Shown: positions 43,966-56,941, counted from the stretch's first letter. The stretch is 64,000 nt of DNA from Ligustrum vulgare (GCA_963555705.1 OY743183.1:49527466-49591465); one strand, 5' to 3'. The notes: generated from the sequence alone by a model not told the origin. Made by a program: numbers and translations.

Positions 43966-44612
43966 TTAATAATTAATTTTAATCATACATTTCATTGTTC
44001 CCGTAACTTAATCAACTTTTCAACAACACATTTTCCAATTTTTATTAAAATCTTATTTATTTATTTTTTTAGCAAAATCAAACATTAGCTACATTTAGAT
44101 ACGTTATAATGGCATGTGCATTATTGTACAAGTCTAACTTTTGTAAAGGACAAACAATTCAATACTTAATTTTTTATTTAAAATAAGTGAACTAAATAGG
44201 AAAACACGAAAAAACAAAAATAAAAATTCAAAGAAATATAGTCGTTTTCTCCATTATCCGCCTAGAATCTGTAAAATTCCAAACGTATGACGATGACTAT
44301 AGGAAATATATGTGTTTACTAACGAAGTGACCGTTATTGAATCATTATTAACTTTAGGGACCATACGAATAAGAACAATATTTAATGACCATTTTTTATG
44401 ACAAGTTGTTTTTAGTTTATTTCAAAAGTTGACCTAAATTTATTTCAGAAAAAAAAAAAAAAAAAAAATTGACCCAAACAATTAAACAAAAGATATTGTC
44501 CGAAGAATATTAATTGACCTCCCTCCAGCCATATTTGTTCTTGTAGAATATTTTAAAAGTTGACCTAGTGTTCTTCTCCTTCTCATTGAAATTATATTTG
44601 ATATTATAATAA

Positions 44613-45059
44613 GGCTGCATTTGAAACACAGCCATTTCCATGAAAAATGTAATTTCTCACCCAATTTTTCAACTTTGACATATTTGATTGTTAATTATTT
44701 TCATGAAAACCATTTTCATGTTAATGTCATTTCAAGCCCCAATTCCTTACAAATGAGGAATTCATTTTCAAGAGGGACTGAAGTTTTATTTTCCATGAAA
44801 AAAATTGAACAATTTTGTCACGTTTGATTTTTTTTTGTTATTAATTGATTTTTTTAAAAATTAAAATAGTTAAATTTTACTTTATTTTTCATGAAAAATA
44901 ATGTAAATCAAATAACAAAAGTTGAAAAATTCTCCACTTTTTTCAGTTAGAAAATTAAACCAATCAAACACATTAACTTCATATTCCTAGAAATTCAACT
45001 CTCTAGAATTCAATTCCCTGAAATTTATTTTCTTTCCACCATCACTATCAAACACAGCC
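44613..45059. mobile_element. PIF/Harbinger-like MITE, 447 bp, TAA target duplication
   Basis: TAA on both sides (44,610-44,612 and 45,060-45,062). Ends GGCTGCATTTGAAACAC and TATCAAACACAGCC are inverted. The interior has many catttttcatgaaaa / ccatgaaaatg words. It lies about 225 bp beyond the stop codon of the TauE/SafE gene. Confidence 0.78.
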
Positions 45060-45283
45060 TAAGAGTAATAAATTTCACATTGTGAATAATAAGTGATAAT
45101 AATTATAAATTTAAATTTTAAATTAATGTTTGACTTTATTTTCAGATAATCGAAAATTGTAATCTTTGCCAAACATGCATTGTCGAAACTTAAAATAACA
45201 TAAATTAATTACAACCAGTTTCCAAATCAAGAGGCAAGGAGCAAGGAGCATGACCTTTCTATCGTGAAAGAAGAGAACAATGT

Positions 45284-48200
45284 TCAAGCATCATACTTGC
45301 AGAGGTTCTCGAATCCCATGTACTCATTCCGTTCTATCTTTCCGATCATGTTTGAAATGCCAACTCCACCTGTTTAACGCAAAGGATGAAAAAACCATAA
45401 AAATCTCGATAAAAAATTTGCACTGTATCCTACAATGTTCAATGAAGGTGCTTACCCAGAGAGATGGCACTAACAAATATTGTAGATGCTAGAATGAAGA
45501 TTATTATCGACGCCCTTCCCATCATAATGATGATCTTTCTTACAAAGTGTTGCCCAGTAAATGCAGCAGCAGTCGCGATCGCAACAAAGTAAAGAGCTGT
45601 ACAAAGATGCCAAAACGTACAAAGCCGGCCAATCTAAGTCGTAATCCAGAAAAGCTCCTTTCTTTCTTTTTCTTTTTTTTTTTTTTAAAAAATGGAAAAA
45701 TTAAAATAATTATTTGATAATATTGAAGTATGATATGAACTTACCATAAGGAACCGGAAATCGTTTTAGAAGGTAATACTCTACCACTGACATTGATGAG
45801 GAAAACATCATCGCAAAGGTGGCCGTGGCACTTGAAACCTGCAAAAAAATTCGGATTTTTTTTTCGTACGTTGAATTTTTTATTAAAGCCTCTATTTTTT
45901 AAACAATCTGTAAACCAGACAAAATTTAGCAAACGACTATTTAACCTCACACATTTTTCAAAATCACTTTTTAACCACATATTTTACCTCGAAAACAACA
46001 ATATTCCATTTATAAATCATCTCACTGCCTAGAACTCACCTGAGGAGGTACACCTAACTCCAAAAATAGTGGTCCCATGATAAATCCACCACCTAGACCG
46101 AGAAGGCCTCCGACCATACCAGCCAGTATACCGAAGAAGCAATAGGTGATTAGTTGGTGCACTTCAAAGTTGGTGCCTGCATCTCCCTTGGACGCAATTT
46201 TTCTCGATCCATTGTACAGGCTGATCGCTTCATAACCAGATACGCCAAAAGTGATCGGGATCTGCAGCACAGTGAGAAGGTAATTTGCACTGATGCACAA
46301 AGAAAATGTTTTCACCACTATCTTCTTAAAAAGATAATTTCCTAGAAAGTAAGTTCAACTTGTGCCTACACATACATTACCTGGAGTAAGTTCACAACCC
46401 AGTATCCAGCTGAACATGTGGCTGTATAATTCTGTTCCAATTTGAGGTCAGTGAATTTAGGATTCCATTAAGTTCATATACACTCCAAATGATTCTTCTA
46501 TCTACTTAAAAAAGAAATACATTTCAAGGCGAGTAGTATTCGAAAAGGAAAAAATCTAACCTTGATGATCTGCAGAGCAAGAAATGTGACCCAAACAAAA
46601 ACGAGAAGCCCGAATTCCTTCCAATAAACATTTTCAAGGAAGCTGACCTGAGATTATGAGATGAATCAGAATTGAAGATTCCAATAATGGACACTAGCCT
46701 CTGAGATACATCTCACCTCTGGCTCGACCAAGCCTTTGGCTTTTGTTCCCCTGCTATTGGCTGGGCCACCAGGAAGAAGTTTATATTCTGCTTCATCTTT
46801 ACCATTGCCTGTAAAAACACAAAAAGCACGTGCTTTGATTTCCGAGGGGGAAGAAATTGTCGAAGAGGAAAAGAAAGGCAATCCACAAAATTGAAGAAAG
46901 GACTCAATCAACCCACCATTTCTTTCCAATCTTCTTGTCGCCTCCTATAGCGAGAAAGCAATTGGTATTCAGCAAATAGAAAAGATAAATTGCATTAAAA
47001 AAAAAAAAAAAATGTTCTGCATTTTGCTTTTGCCGCAACAGAATTGAACTAACATAGGACACCATAATGAAACTGTAGCAGAACTTTTAAATGCAATAAA
47101 GAAATTTTCTCACACAGCCTCTGATGATCCATATACTACCAAATTGTGTAAAACTTTTGAAGTCTACGGTTACCTTTTTCATGATGGTTTCTTTCTTCCA
47201 TGTTTCAAAACCTCTGACAAAGGCCTTGGTCGATGTACCTGAAACGGTCATATACAGTAAATATTCTCGCACTTTAGCACGAAGCATAACAAACAATTGC
47301 TATCAACAACTTATTACCTATGAAGAGAATGATTAGAAGAACAGTAACCATCCAATCAGCAAATATCACGTTGAAAGACACTCCAATACTAATGCCGAGC
47401 ATAAGCATCGGTTGGATTAGAACAGCCAAATCATAGTCGATTATGGGCATGTCAATTGTGGGATGCCTGAGCTTAAGATTGTAGTAAACGGTAGAAACCG
47501 ATGCTCCCATGATCATGCCTGTCAAAGTAGAAACAACATTTATGCTCCTTTAAGAACGATAAGACCATTTGTACAACTAATTAAAACAAACATTTTATTT
47601 TTTCCGTAGCCGTCTTTTCACAGAGGAAGGATTTAAATACAATCAATTTACCTTGACTTATTCATTGCTTATGATCATAAACAAATTATCTTATTACAGA
47701 TTTAAATAAGCACAAATTTTAGATGTAAGCGCGATATAGAAACAAGAAAGCACTTAGTCACATTAATATTGCTTGTCTCTCACATTTTGATATAGCAGTT
47801 GATGACTTTGGATCAAAGCCAATAATCAGACTAAGCATAGGAACGAATATACCACCACCGCCAACGCCACCTACACTCCCAAAGGCTGCTCCAAAGAATC
47901 CAATTATGCTACCAACGACAATTTGCCAACTGAACTTCAGATCCTGTAAATAGCATAATAGGTTAAGACACTTCACAAGTCTTCAAACGAATCATAGCGT
48001 ATCCATAAAATATAACACAACATAAAACATTGGAATTGGCGACTCATTACAACCATTTCACATTATAGTAGCACAATCATCCTCGTCAATTTAATCTCTA
48101 GAATCAATAATTTTATACAAGGAACTACGATAGCACAAATGGATGGAGATCATCTCGACTCAATTTCTCTTCTGTACTATCTAAGAGGTCAACTTTGTGA

Positions 48201-49088
48201 ACTCAAGATACATAAAGACCATGTTGCACGGATACTTCACTACAGCGTGTCGGATACCGACACTCCTCGAAAACTCTACCGTAACCATTTTTATTCTTAT
48301 CAGACATATTATTAATTATATATTTTTAACTCAAAGTTAATACTAAATAATAAATATGTACTCATATTTAAAAATTTTCAACGAGTAAAATCAATAAAAT
48401 ATATTAATCTAAATTTGTACTATACAGATGAATAATTCTAAAGAATTTATCAAAGCATTGACGATGTGTACTTTTTTAAGAATCATGTGTCAACGTGTCC
48501 GTATCCGTGAATCATAGCACATAGATATACGTATAAATAGATGTATGATCCCTTATTCAACAATAATGCTTACTCCAAGATGTATTCTTTCGTCGAATGC
48601 ATGCATCATGCATGGCGACATGCATATCCTCAATAGATATGCATCTGCAAATACTAGCAAATAAAAGAAAATAATCCATTGAGATCCTCATAATAAGCAA
48701 TTATACCATAAATAGCTTCCATATCAAACCACCAACAGCAAACAATAACAATAAATTCTTAAATTAGAATATCTATTATGCAAAGATCGAAAAGGAAAAA
48801 ACAAAAATAATTCAGAAATTGCAGATAAAGAAGAACTAATAAATCAATGATTTGACTCACCGGCCAAACATGCTCGTAACCAGATTTATTGGGTTGCCAT
48901 ATGAAATTCACCAAATTTGTAAAGTAATCTGTTTCAGAACTTGAATTTGAAATCCCATTTGCATTATTTGATAAATCTTCTTGTTTAAGGCTCCTTTCAG
49001 CAGAAACAAGGATTGAAGCCAACAGAAAGATAAATGCAACTATATACAATGGCCTATAAGCCCTCCATTTTTCTTGATTCCTCGCCAT
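45284..49088 (-). CDS. Sulfite exporter TauE/SafE family membrane protein, 12 exons, 484 aa
   Basis: A polytopic membrane protein of the TauE/SafE family, thought to move sulfur-containing or other organic anions; the plant substrate is unproven. Exons on the minus strand: 49,088-48,861; 47,943-47,784; 47,518-47,318; 47,238-47,174; 46,944-46,917; 46,808-46,717; 46,647-46,561; 46,431-46,381; 46,261-46,040; 45,838-45,745; 45,596-45,456; 45,369-45,284. All introns have GT/AG ends and phases agree, giving 485 codons including TGA. A signal-anchor-like helix is at residues 14-30. The two family repeats are [14 protein letters not shown] (98-111) and [16 protein letters not shown] (355-370), each followed by a PKSSTA or PPQVSSATA stretch. 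A soluble loop (about 200-260) separates the halves. Length matches plant relatives (about 470-490 aa). I see no stop or frameshift; it is probably functional. Confidence 0.95.
45885..46025. mobile_element. MITE fragment in intron 9 of the TauE/SafE gene
   Basis: The stretch aaagcctctattttttaaac ... cacattttttaaaatcactt-like ... accacatattttacctcgaa is an inverted relative of the GCCTCCATTTGG MITE family (34.4, 52.7 kb). It ends about 15 bases before the exon 9 donor. Confidence 0.5.
46809..46916 (-). other. Intron 5 of the TauE/SafE gene: 108 nt, no stop codon
   Basis: The intron is exactly 36 codons long, is entered in phase 1 and is open throughout, so retention would insert 36 residues (including [15 protein letters not shown]) into the central loop without breaking the frame. 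The donor is G|GTGGGT, weaker than the GTAAG-type donors of the other introns. The acceptor, gtgtttttacag, is strong. Family members lack this insert, which supports treating it as an intron. Confidence 0.7.
48215..48530. repeat. Inverted-repeat element in intron 1 of the TauE/SafE gene
   Basis: The left part (ttgcacggatacttcactac, gtgtcggataccgacac) and right part (tgtcaacgtgtccgtatccg) form imperfect inverted arms around an AT-rich centre. Intron 1 is by far the longest of the gene (917 bp), partly because of this. Confidence 0.5.
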
Positions 49089-49400
49089 TTCAAGAATCCA
49101 AGATTCCCACTTTTTGTCTCTGATTTCAAAAGGGTTTCAATTTTTGTACACGATTCTTGGTTTTACTCAGTGGAAAAAGAAGTGTAGTTTAGAAATTTTT
49201 GCAGGGAAATATTTTTCCTTCAATGGTTCATGCAATTACGGGAAATCTGAGGATTGAGAAAAGAATGGAACGGACAAAATAGAGATGCAATCGGATGACG
49301 AGGAAACTGAGAAAGGTGCTTCTAAAAGTAAGAAATTGAGGGCATAATGTCAATTCGGACCCGCCTCCGGAACGGCCTTTTTCGTGCTAAAAATGTGTTC
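49089..49400 (-). promoter_or_regulatory. 5' leader and proximal promoter of the TauE/SafE gene
   Basis: The purine- and T-rich leader just upstream of the ATG reads on the minus strand as gaatcttggattcttgaaATG. The region to about 49,340 is less AT-rich than the DNA beyond. No convincing TATA box was found. Confidence 0.35.
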
Positions 49401-52400
49401 CGTAAACTTTGATCATAATTGGTACGGATTTCAAAATATTTTTAATTACATAATTTTTCTATCTTTAATTTTTAGTTATAAATTTTATCTCGAAAATACA
49501 AATAATACTAATTGTTACGTGTCATAACAGTTCCCCAACGCTGGCTATATATATATATATATATATATTTTATGAAAAGGGAATTTCTATAGGACCACAT
49601 TTTTTTTTTTTTTTTGGTAATTTTCATTAGTGTCTATAAACTATTTAGCCTTAGAATTTGTTTAGCAATGGAAAAATTTTACCATAATTTTTCAAACTCA
49701 GTCATCTATCTTTAGTCAAGTCCACAATTCTTGACTTTTTCAAATATTTTTCAATCACACATTCATTAAAAAATTAAAATTAAAATTAAAAAAATTAAAA
49801 CTTTGCATATTACCAAACATGCTCTTAGTTTGGTAGCTTGTTTATAACCTCAATTTTTTAATGTAAACATTACAGATTGTCAATAATACAATTTCTTAAA
49901 TCATTTTAACCACACAAATTTTCTTTCTCTACTTTTTAATCATACATTTTACCTCAAAAATAAATAAATAAATTTATAATTGCTACAGTATTATCGAATA
50001 GAGACAACACATTTTTTCAAACTACCTTTGAACCACACAAAATTTTTTAAATAATTTTTTAACCACATATTTTATCTCGAAAACATTACATTATCTGTTT
50101 ACAAACAAGAATCTTTAAACAAACAAAGGCTAAATATATAGAAATGTGAAAATATTGTTGTTAAGTTGTGGAGTCGAATAATTCTCGCAGTGTAGCTAGT
50201 ATGCTGATCGACCTCCACTGTGAGGCCATCGTGGGCGGCTCCCCTACTGAAGTTTTATATATTAAAGATAATTTATAAATTTTTATCATCGTAAATTTTT
50301 GTATAAGAATTTGTGTCCTTGTAAATCTTAATTTTCCTCTAATTTATTTTATAAACAGGGAGCCGTCATTATACTTTTGTATATTATTATTATCTCATTA
50401 TAAAAGATGGATGATGAATAATGCTACATTGCTACTCACTAATGCCATCCTCGATGAATTAATGTAAATTATTGATTTTGAAATTGATGTGATGGGTAAA
50501 TAAATAGATTGTTGTCATGTGTGTGAGTGAAAAATTTTATGTCAATTTTCGGTTCCTTTAGCATGATTGGATGGATGATAGAGAAGTTACGGTGTGCTAT
50601 TTTCTCTTGTATAACTTTTTTCATCATAGTTACTATAGCGACGGAAGATGACATAGTTTCCATTGAGACGTACTTCTATAAATCTTGCGCATATCTATTT
50701 ATCTTTCTGCTAATTCATTGTTCTTCGTGAAATAAAATCATGGTTTCTAACCGTCAGAAGTTGTGAGTTTCACAAAATGGGTGGATAAATAGAAATTTGA
50801 CAGATTATAATTAATCGTTTATAAAATTAGCCAAACATGGTACGGAAATTAGCCAAACATGGATAATTATTTGTCTCAACAAAGTTCAATCGACTATTCT
50901 AAATAGATATAAGTACGTAGTATTGAACAGGGACGTCATATAGTCATTCAGTAAAATGATTATAGATCACAAGGTTGATTTCCAATTCAACTTATAATTC
51001 AAGTTTATATCAAGTATATAACTTGACTGTGTGATTACGGACAAAAGCGAGAAAAGAGCCTTGTCTTTTATTATAACCTATTTGAATTTTTGGAGCTTGA
51101 TTCCAAGAACAATTTTTGTTCTTTCTTCTTCATTTCTACGTTAAAATGAAGATATATGGTGTAAAATGTACAAGAGGAAATACTATAGCTTTGCACGGAT
51201 ATATATTCCTTATTGGAGAATCTAGAAGATAATTATTTTTTTCTGACAGATGGACGGTGGAGGGAGAAGCTACTTACAGGTCGAAAGAAGTTACGTGTTA
51301 AGGTTTTGAGAAAATAATAAGAGTATAACTATCTATCTTTTCGACATATAATTAGCTAACGTTGAATTTGATGAAAATTATTCTTAATCGGCTTCTCATT
51401 TGAGTGTCTATGTAAATTTTCACTTTGTGTCGTATGGTTCCTCAATTAATTTTGGTCTGGATGAGATAAGTGAATTCATAGGGATTCATCTCTTGAAGAA
51501 AAGTGATAACTCCTTATAGTGTATTACTCAATTTGAAATGTTTAAAATTTATTTAAATAAGTTTATGACACTTGAATTTGAATTATAATTAGAACATGTT
51601 TAACTAAGTATGCTATTTGTCTCATCTAGGGTTGGACAAAATATCCGAAGAGGCCAAACTGACCATGCCCGAAACCGGTTAGGGCCTCTTTTTTTTGCCT
51701 CTTCGATCAGGTTGAATCGGTTACTATATAGTTGGTGTTAGAGGATATGTGTGTGGTTATTGTACAATTATATTCAATCAAATAAAATGTAAATTAAATA
51801 CAAGTAAGGAATAAATAAAAGTAGAGTACTTGCTTGCTAAACCATAACAAGTTGACAACATGTATGCAAATTCGAATAGATTAATGACTTACGTGAAAAT
51901 GAAAAAGTAAGACCAAAGTACATACTTGAAGCTGAAAGCAACAAATAATAGTGTATGAATATGCAAAGATAGATCGAGATGGGAGTTCGACTCTTTTTCC
52001 TTTAAACATAATTGCCACGCCAAGTACTAAAAGTGTTATGGCAAACACCTCCCAAAATACAATGACTAATTCCATTCGGTATCAAAACTACAAACATGAA
52101 ATGACAATGAACCCGTAGTATTTTGTACACTCTTCAATATGAAATGGACTTTAAACAACGCAATGATTTTTCAAAGTGTATATGAGATGCATAACGAAAA
52201 ATTTATGATAAAATCAAGCCTAGGAGATCCAATTTATAGATGTTGAGAGTTGTGCGCAAAAAAATACATCCAAAATTCAGCATGTTTATAAACAACCATG
52301 TCTGTATGAAATCAGACATCGCTAGAATTTCTCTCGATGGGCGCTCAAACAGTTTTCATACACTCTTTGGTATGAATTTCGAGTTTCGCTCGAGCAGTTA

Positions 52401-52693
52401 ACTCAAACTTGAAATTTCAAATAAAAAATAAATAAATAAATTTATTTCCTCCAAAAAGAATACATAAACTTGATTCACGACCCAGACTCATGCCTATGCT
52501 CTAGTTCGAGTAGAGCCACCTGAACAATGATGGAGATGAAGCGCTCGTGCATTTGGACTTTGGACTATACCAAAAAAAGATCTAGGCCCTTATCCCTTCA
52601 AAGATTATTGGTACCTCTTGAGGTCCAACCCAAATAGAAGTTGAATATAATAAATTAGTCAATATTTCACTCTTTTTCATATGCGAGATAATT
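49401..52693. other. Gene-free AT-rich intergenic DNA with MITE pieces
   Basis: No supported gene. (AT)n at 49,546-49,569. The segments 49,660-49,870 and 49,890-50,135 contain more sequence of the GCCTCCATTTGG MITE family (tttataacctcaattttttaatg; accacatattttatctcgaaaac). At 51,630-51,720 a single tagggttggaca end with ccgaaaccggttaggg words looks like half of a TAGGG-type hAT-like element. Confidence 0.45.
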
Positions 52694-52694
52694 T

Positions 52695-52861
52695 AGCCTC
52701 CATTTGGTAATACTGTAGTGATTTATAAATTAGTTTAGTTCTGATTTTAAGGCAAAAAGTGTGGTTGAAAAATAGAGAGAGAAAATGTGTGTGATTAAAA
52801 AGTAATTCAGGAAATTGTGTGATTTATAAACTAGTTTATAAACCTTTACTAAACAGAGGCT
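52695..52861. mobile_element. PIF/Harbinger-like MITE (family 'GCCTCCATTTGG'), copy 2
   Basis: A GCCTCCATTTGGTAA-type left end and an AAACAGAGGC right end form inverted repeats; flanking TTA on both sides suggests a 3-bp duplication. The interior matches the copy at 34,350-34,530. Confidence 0.72.
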
Positions 52862-53212
52862 TAATTTTTGTTAACTTTATTCCAATTAAATTTGTTTTAA
52901 TATCATCACTTCATCCATTGATTTTTCATTCATTTGAAAAATGAATTTATGAATCCAAATATATTACGATCATCTAGTTAAGGAGTAGAGTACGTTTGAC
53001 TCCTCATCCGCGCGAAATGTACCCAAATAATTGGTCAAAATTGACCCCTACGAAATTTAATAAATTTTAAGTAACTTCCCTTTTCAAATAGTATTTTGTA
53101 AATAATATTTTCACTCTCATTAATAAGTACAAGAAATCAAATACCTTTTACATTTTTTTTATTGAAGCGTATTGATCGATGTTATAATAATACTAAAAAT
53201 AATGTCAACTTA

Positions 53213-53214
<2 letters not shown>

Positions 53215-53287
<73 letters not shown>
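53215..53287 (+). repeat. (GA)n microsatellite, ~36 units
   Basis: An uninterrupted GA run of about 72 bases, the longest perfect simple repeat in the window. Confidence 0.97.
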
Positions 53288-53289
<2 letters not shown>

Positions 53290-54049
53290 ATACTATGACT
53301 ATCCAGTGGAATGGAGCTTGAAATAATCTACTGAACATTGGTTACTATTTGTTCTATTTTATTTGTAAACATGAAACAATTTTGTTAATAGGAACAAAGA
53401 AAAACAGATTTATTCTATATCCGATAATACAAATATGCAATGGGGGTTAATACCATTTCCTATCAGTAAAAATGTCCATCTTTATTCCTCATTAGAAGGT
53501 CCTATTCATCAAAATTTTCCTTTATTCCTTCTTTTGTCCTATGCATTTTCTAATCTATGGAAAAAACAAATATTATAAAACCAATATTATAAATAATAAA
53601 ATAATATTACGTTTTCACATCAAAGTGAAATATAATACTTAGTTCTTTTTTCTTTCAAATGATTGTTGGTGTTCCAAAAGTACTTTTCTGAAGAACCTTT
53701 TTCAAACTTCTTTTTAAGAACCAAAAAAAAATAAAAATTGTGCCAAATAATAGAAGCCAAGAGGAACAAAAGCCTTGGACACATAAAGGTTCTTGAAGTA
53801 CTATTTCTACATCTCCCTGACCAAATCCACCCACATTAAGATTACTCGTTAATGATTGATATCCCCCTCTGAAACAAGAAGTTCGTACGTGTGCGGTGCA
53901 GAGAGCTATAATATACTACTTTTCTTTTTTTTGCCTTTTATTCAGAACAGTCGGAGGTTCATTCTTCGGGGAACCCCGTTTAAATTATTTGGACGGATTC
54001 TTTCCAATCTACTTCTTTTATGATCTCGTTAGAAATCATATAAAGAAAA
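53288..54049. other. Non-coding stretch left of the CACTA element
   Basis: No gene or repeat boundary recognised. An open stretch from 53,896 runs into the CACTA end and is not credible. Confidence 0.4.
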
Positions 54050-54680
54050 CACTACAACAAAGTTTACTTTTTACGGCGTGCAATGCATGCCGTAAAAAGT
54101 GGCATATTTTTTACGGCGTGCAATGCATGCCGTGAAAGCATGCCGTAAATAACATTTCACGGCTTGCATCCGCACGTCATAAAAAGTAGGTAGATTTTAC
54201 GGCATGCTTCTGCATGCCGTAAAATACATTGTTAATGGCGTTCAATGCCCGCCGTAAGTGTACATTTTATTTTTTTAATAATTATTTATTTCATTATAAT
54301 CAACTTATAATAATTACAAAACAAAACAAAATTATAATAAATTTGAAACCAATCATGCAACAAAAAAGAAAACACTACAACAAAGTTTACTTTTTACGGC
54401 GTGCAATGCATGCCGTAAAAAGCAATGCCGTAAAAAGTGGCATATTTTTTACGGCGTGCAATGCATGCCGTGAAAGCATGCCGTAAATAACATTTCACAG
54501 CTTGCATCCGCACTCCATAAAAAGTAGGTAGATTTAATACATTGTTAATGGCGTTCAATGCCCGCCGTAAGTGTACATTTTATTTTTTTAATAATTATTT
54601 ATTTCATTATAATCAACTTATAATAATTACAAAACAAAACAAAATTATAATAAATTTGAAACCAATCATGCAACAAAAAT
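54050..54680 (+). repeat. Tandemly duplicated left terminus of the CACTA element
   Basis: The terminus plus ~300 bp of subterminal and inner sequence occurs twice in direct orientation, at 54,050 and 54,373 (offset 323 bp). Both copies start CACTACAACAAAGTTTAC after aaagaaaa. Copy 2 lacks the piece around acggcatgcttctgcatgcc but has an extra aaaaagcaatgccgt segment. Confidence 0.88.
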
Positions 54681-55072
54681 ATAATATTAATCCATATGTA
54701 AAGTTTTACATGGATTTGATAGCAACATATCAAAGTATAGAATTTGTTTCTAAAAAAATTGATTAAAATGTATCAAAATATTCAATCCATATCGAAGTTT
54801 TTACTTCCTAAAACTATAATTCAGCTATCCCCAAAATAATCAACTCCCTGCATATCACAAAAATAACAAGATGTAAGTAATAAACTTAGAACAACATACA
54901 AATCATAAGTACGTCAAAAAATATATTCTACTATTTGTTTCCATTTGCACAAAAGAGAAATGGAAGAGCATGAAAATGGAAATAAAATAAAAATAGAAAT
55001 AAAGATTACCTTTGTTGTGATTACATCTAATCAATCCACTTCGATGTACCTAATTGGCCATGCAATTGTACT

Positions 55073-56815
55073 TCATAATGCATCTTCAAGAAGAAAAATC
55101 TCATGAGTAGGACGATATAAGCTAACATTATCAATCACTTTAGTAACCCAAACTCTCCAACATTCATTACCAAGTGGTACATGATGCACTAGATCACTTG
55201 AATTTGTTGATGCAATTTCTCCTTTTGCTACAACTTCAGCTTTCCCAAACCAAGACATCAATTTGCACTTCTTATTCTTAAGATTATGTATATCATTCAA
55301 ACTTGTTTCTCTAGGCTGTAAATTCATATTCAATTGTAAAATTTTTTATTTTAAGAATATAGATGTATATGTAAAATAGAATAACATTAACAAATTAAAA
55401 TTTTCACTTACAATATCTTCTTGTTCAACACTTTTACCCTTCCCTTGAAACAAAGCTTTTAATTCTTTAACTTCATCTCTCAACTCTTGGACTTGAGTTT
55501 GTAAATTGTGATTGTGCACCAAAGTATTCAACTTTGAAGGATTCGCACCGAAGCCAAGACCTCTTACCCGTCCCCGATTTTCTGGACCAAGTACTCTTGC
55601 AACACCATCGTCTTTGAGAGAATGTTTATTTGGTGAGGTAACCACTTCTGAATATGCTTTTATCTTTTGCTAATAACATGAAATTCAGTAATGAGTTAAA
55701 GTTATATAAATACAAACTTTAAATAACAAAAAAATAACAAAAGCAACATTATTACCAATGTTTCCCCAGCTAATTCATTTATTGGTTCCCCATTTTTTCG
55801 TGTATGTCCTCGTATATAAACAAGGTCTCTCGTAACGGAATTAGGGTCTTCACTTTCTATGCGCTGCAATTTTTCATATATGCCATAATTTGAAAACGTG
55901 TAGAAATTTTCAAGCAAATTTAACTTATAAGGATGAAAATTTTACCAATTCAGCTTCTAAGCGAGCAAATCCCTTTCTACTTGTTGTATGCATCATTGTT
56001 TGGCTAGCCCTCATTCTTTTGAATCTTTCATTCTTTTCCTGCAAAAATCAATAAGTTCTGTATAAGCAAAACTTTATATATGAATATAGACTTGTTGGGA
56101 AAACTTTGGGTCTCTAAATAAAAGTCTGCATAATTCAAGTTAAGACCAATTAATAGCTTACTCTGTATGATTGAGAACTGCGTTCTTTAACAAATGCTTG
56201 CCATTCTTCCATTGAATCAACATTATCTGGCTTAAGGAGAGTTGCAGCTCGTATCATGCCAATTTCTCTGCCTGTGTTACTAATTGCTTTAAGAATATTA
56301 GATCGATGATCTCGCCAATTCTTTCCCAATTTTTGCATAACATATTTTCTATGACAAGAGTCAACTTCAAACTTTTGCTGCATCAAAGTACACAAGATTA
56401 GCAGTACTATATAATATAAATTATATATGTGACTTGAAGTTTTTATCACCTGAACATGCTCCCATATGTCCTTTATAACCCCGTAATAAGAAATTTTACC
56501 AACTACATGACTTGTATCCTTGACACTGGACTGACAAATAGTTTGTGCTTCAATAGAAACACCACTGTTTTGTGTAGTTCTGCTAACATCGATTGTATGA
56601 AATCGATGTCCATTGATAACATAACCGGAATATGATATCACTTCATTTCTAGGTCGACGTGCAAACCACTTCAATGTACTTGACATGTTACTATTGTCTT
56701 GTTTGCCTATTTTCGCAAACCAAGAAGTAAAAGTCTCCATATGTCTCATTTGTAATAATGTTTCATTCTTGGCAGTACGGCTATCTGAACTCTTAATCTC
56801 TTCTTTATGCATCCT
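55073..56815 (-). pseudogene. CACTA DUF4216 and TNPA-like (Transposase_24) exons
   Basis: Continuing in the same direction: 56,812-56,450 has SYSGYVINGHRFHTIDVSR, the DUF4216 signature found downstream of DUF4218 in CACTA genes. After a short intron (56,449-56,378) comes MQKLGKNWRDHRSNILKAI, then AATLLKPDNVDSMEEWQAF. Further exons hold TSRKGFARLEAEL (about 55,945-56,040), DLVYIRGHTRKNGEPINELA (55,755-55,860) and a coiled coil LQTQVQELRDEVKELKALF (about 55,440-55,500). The last is 55,333-55,073. This matches a DNA-binding TNPA-type protein. Whether it is a separate transcript or the 3' part of the TNP2 gene cannot be told. A 24-bp tandem duplication (aggatgcataaagaagagat) lies at 56,795-56,840. 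Confidence 0.8.
56378..56449 (-). other. Short 72-nt stopless intron in the CACTA gene
   Basis: Donor CAG|GTGATA and acceptor gatgCAG|C enclose 72 bases with no in-frame stop, so it can be spliced or read through (24 residues, mostly hydrophobic). Protein-family continuity favours splicing. Confidence 0.55.
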
Positions 56816-56941
56816 ATAATCTCTTCTTTATGCATCCTAAATGAAAATAAAATGAAAATAAAATATATAAATAATAAGACAAATTTATGAGAGAATATGA
56901 ATCATTATTAAACTAATAAATGAATTAACTTCATTACGTTA

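Noticed and set aside
46666..46929. 87-codon frame overlapping TauE/SafE exons 5 and 6
   Set aside because: It is the unspliced reading of intron 5 with flanking exons, not a separate gene.
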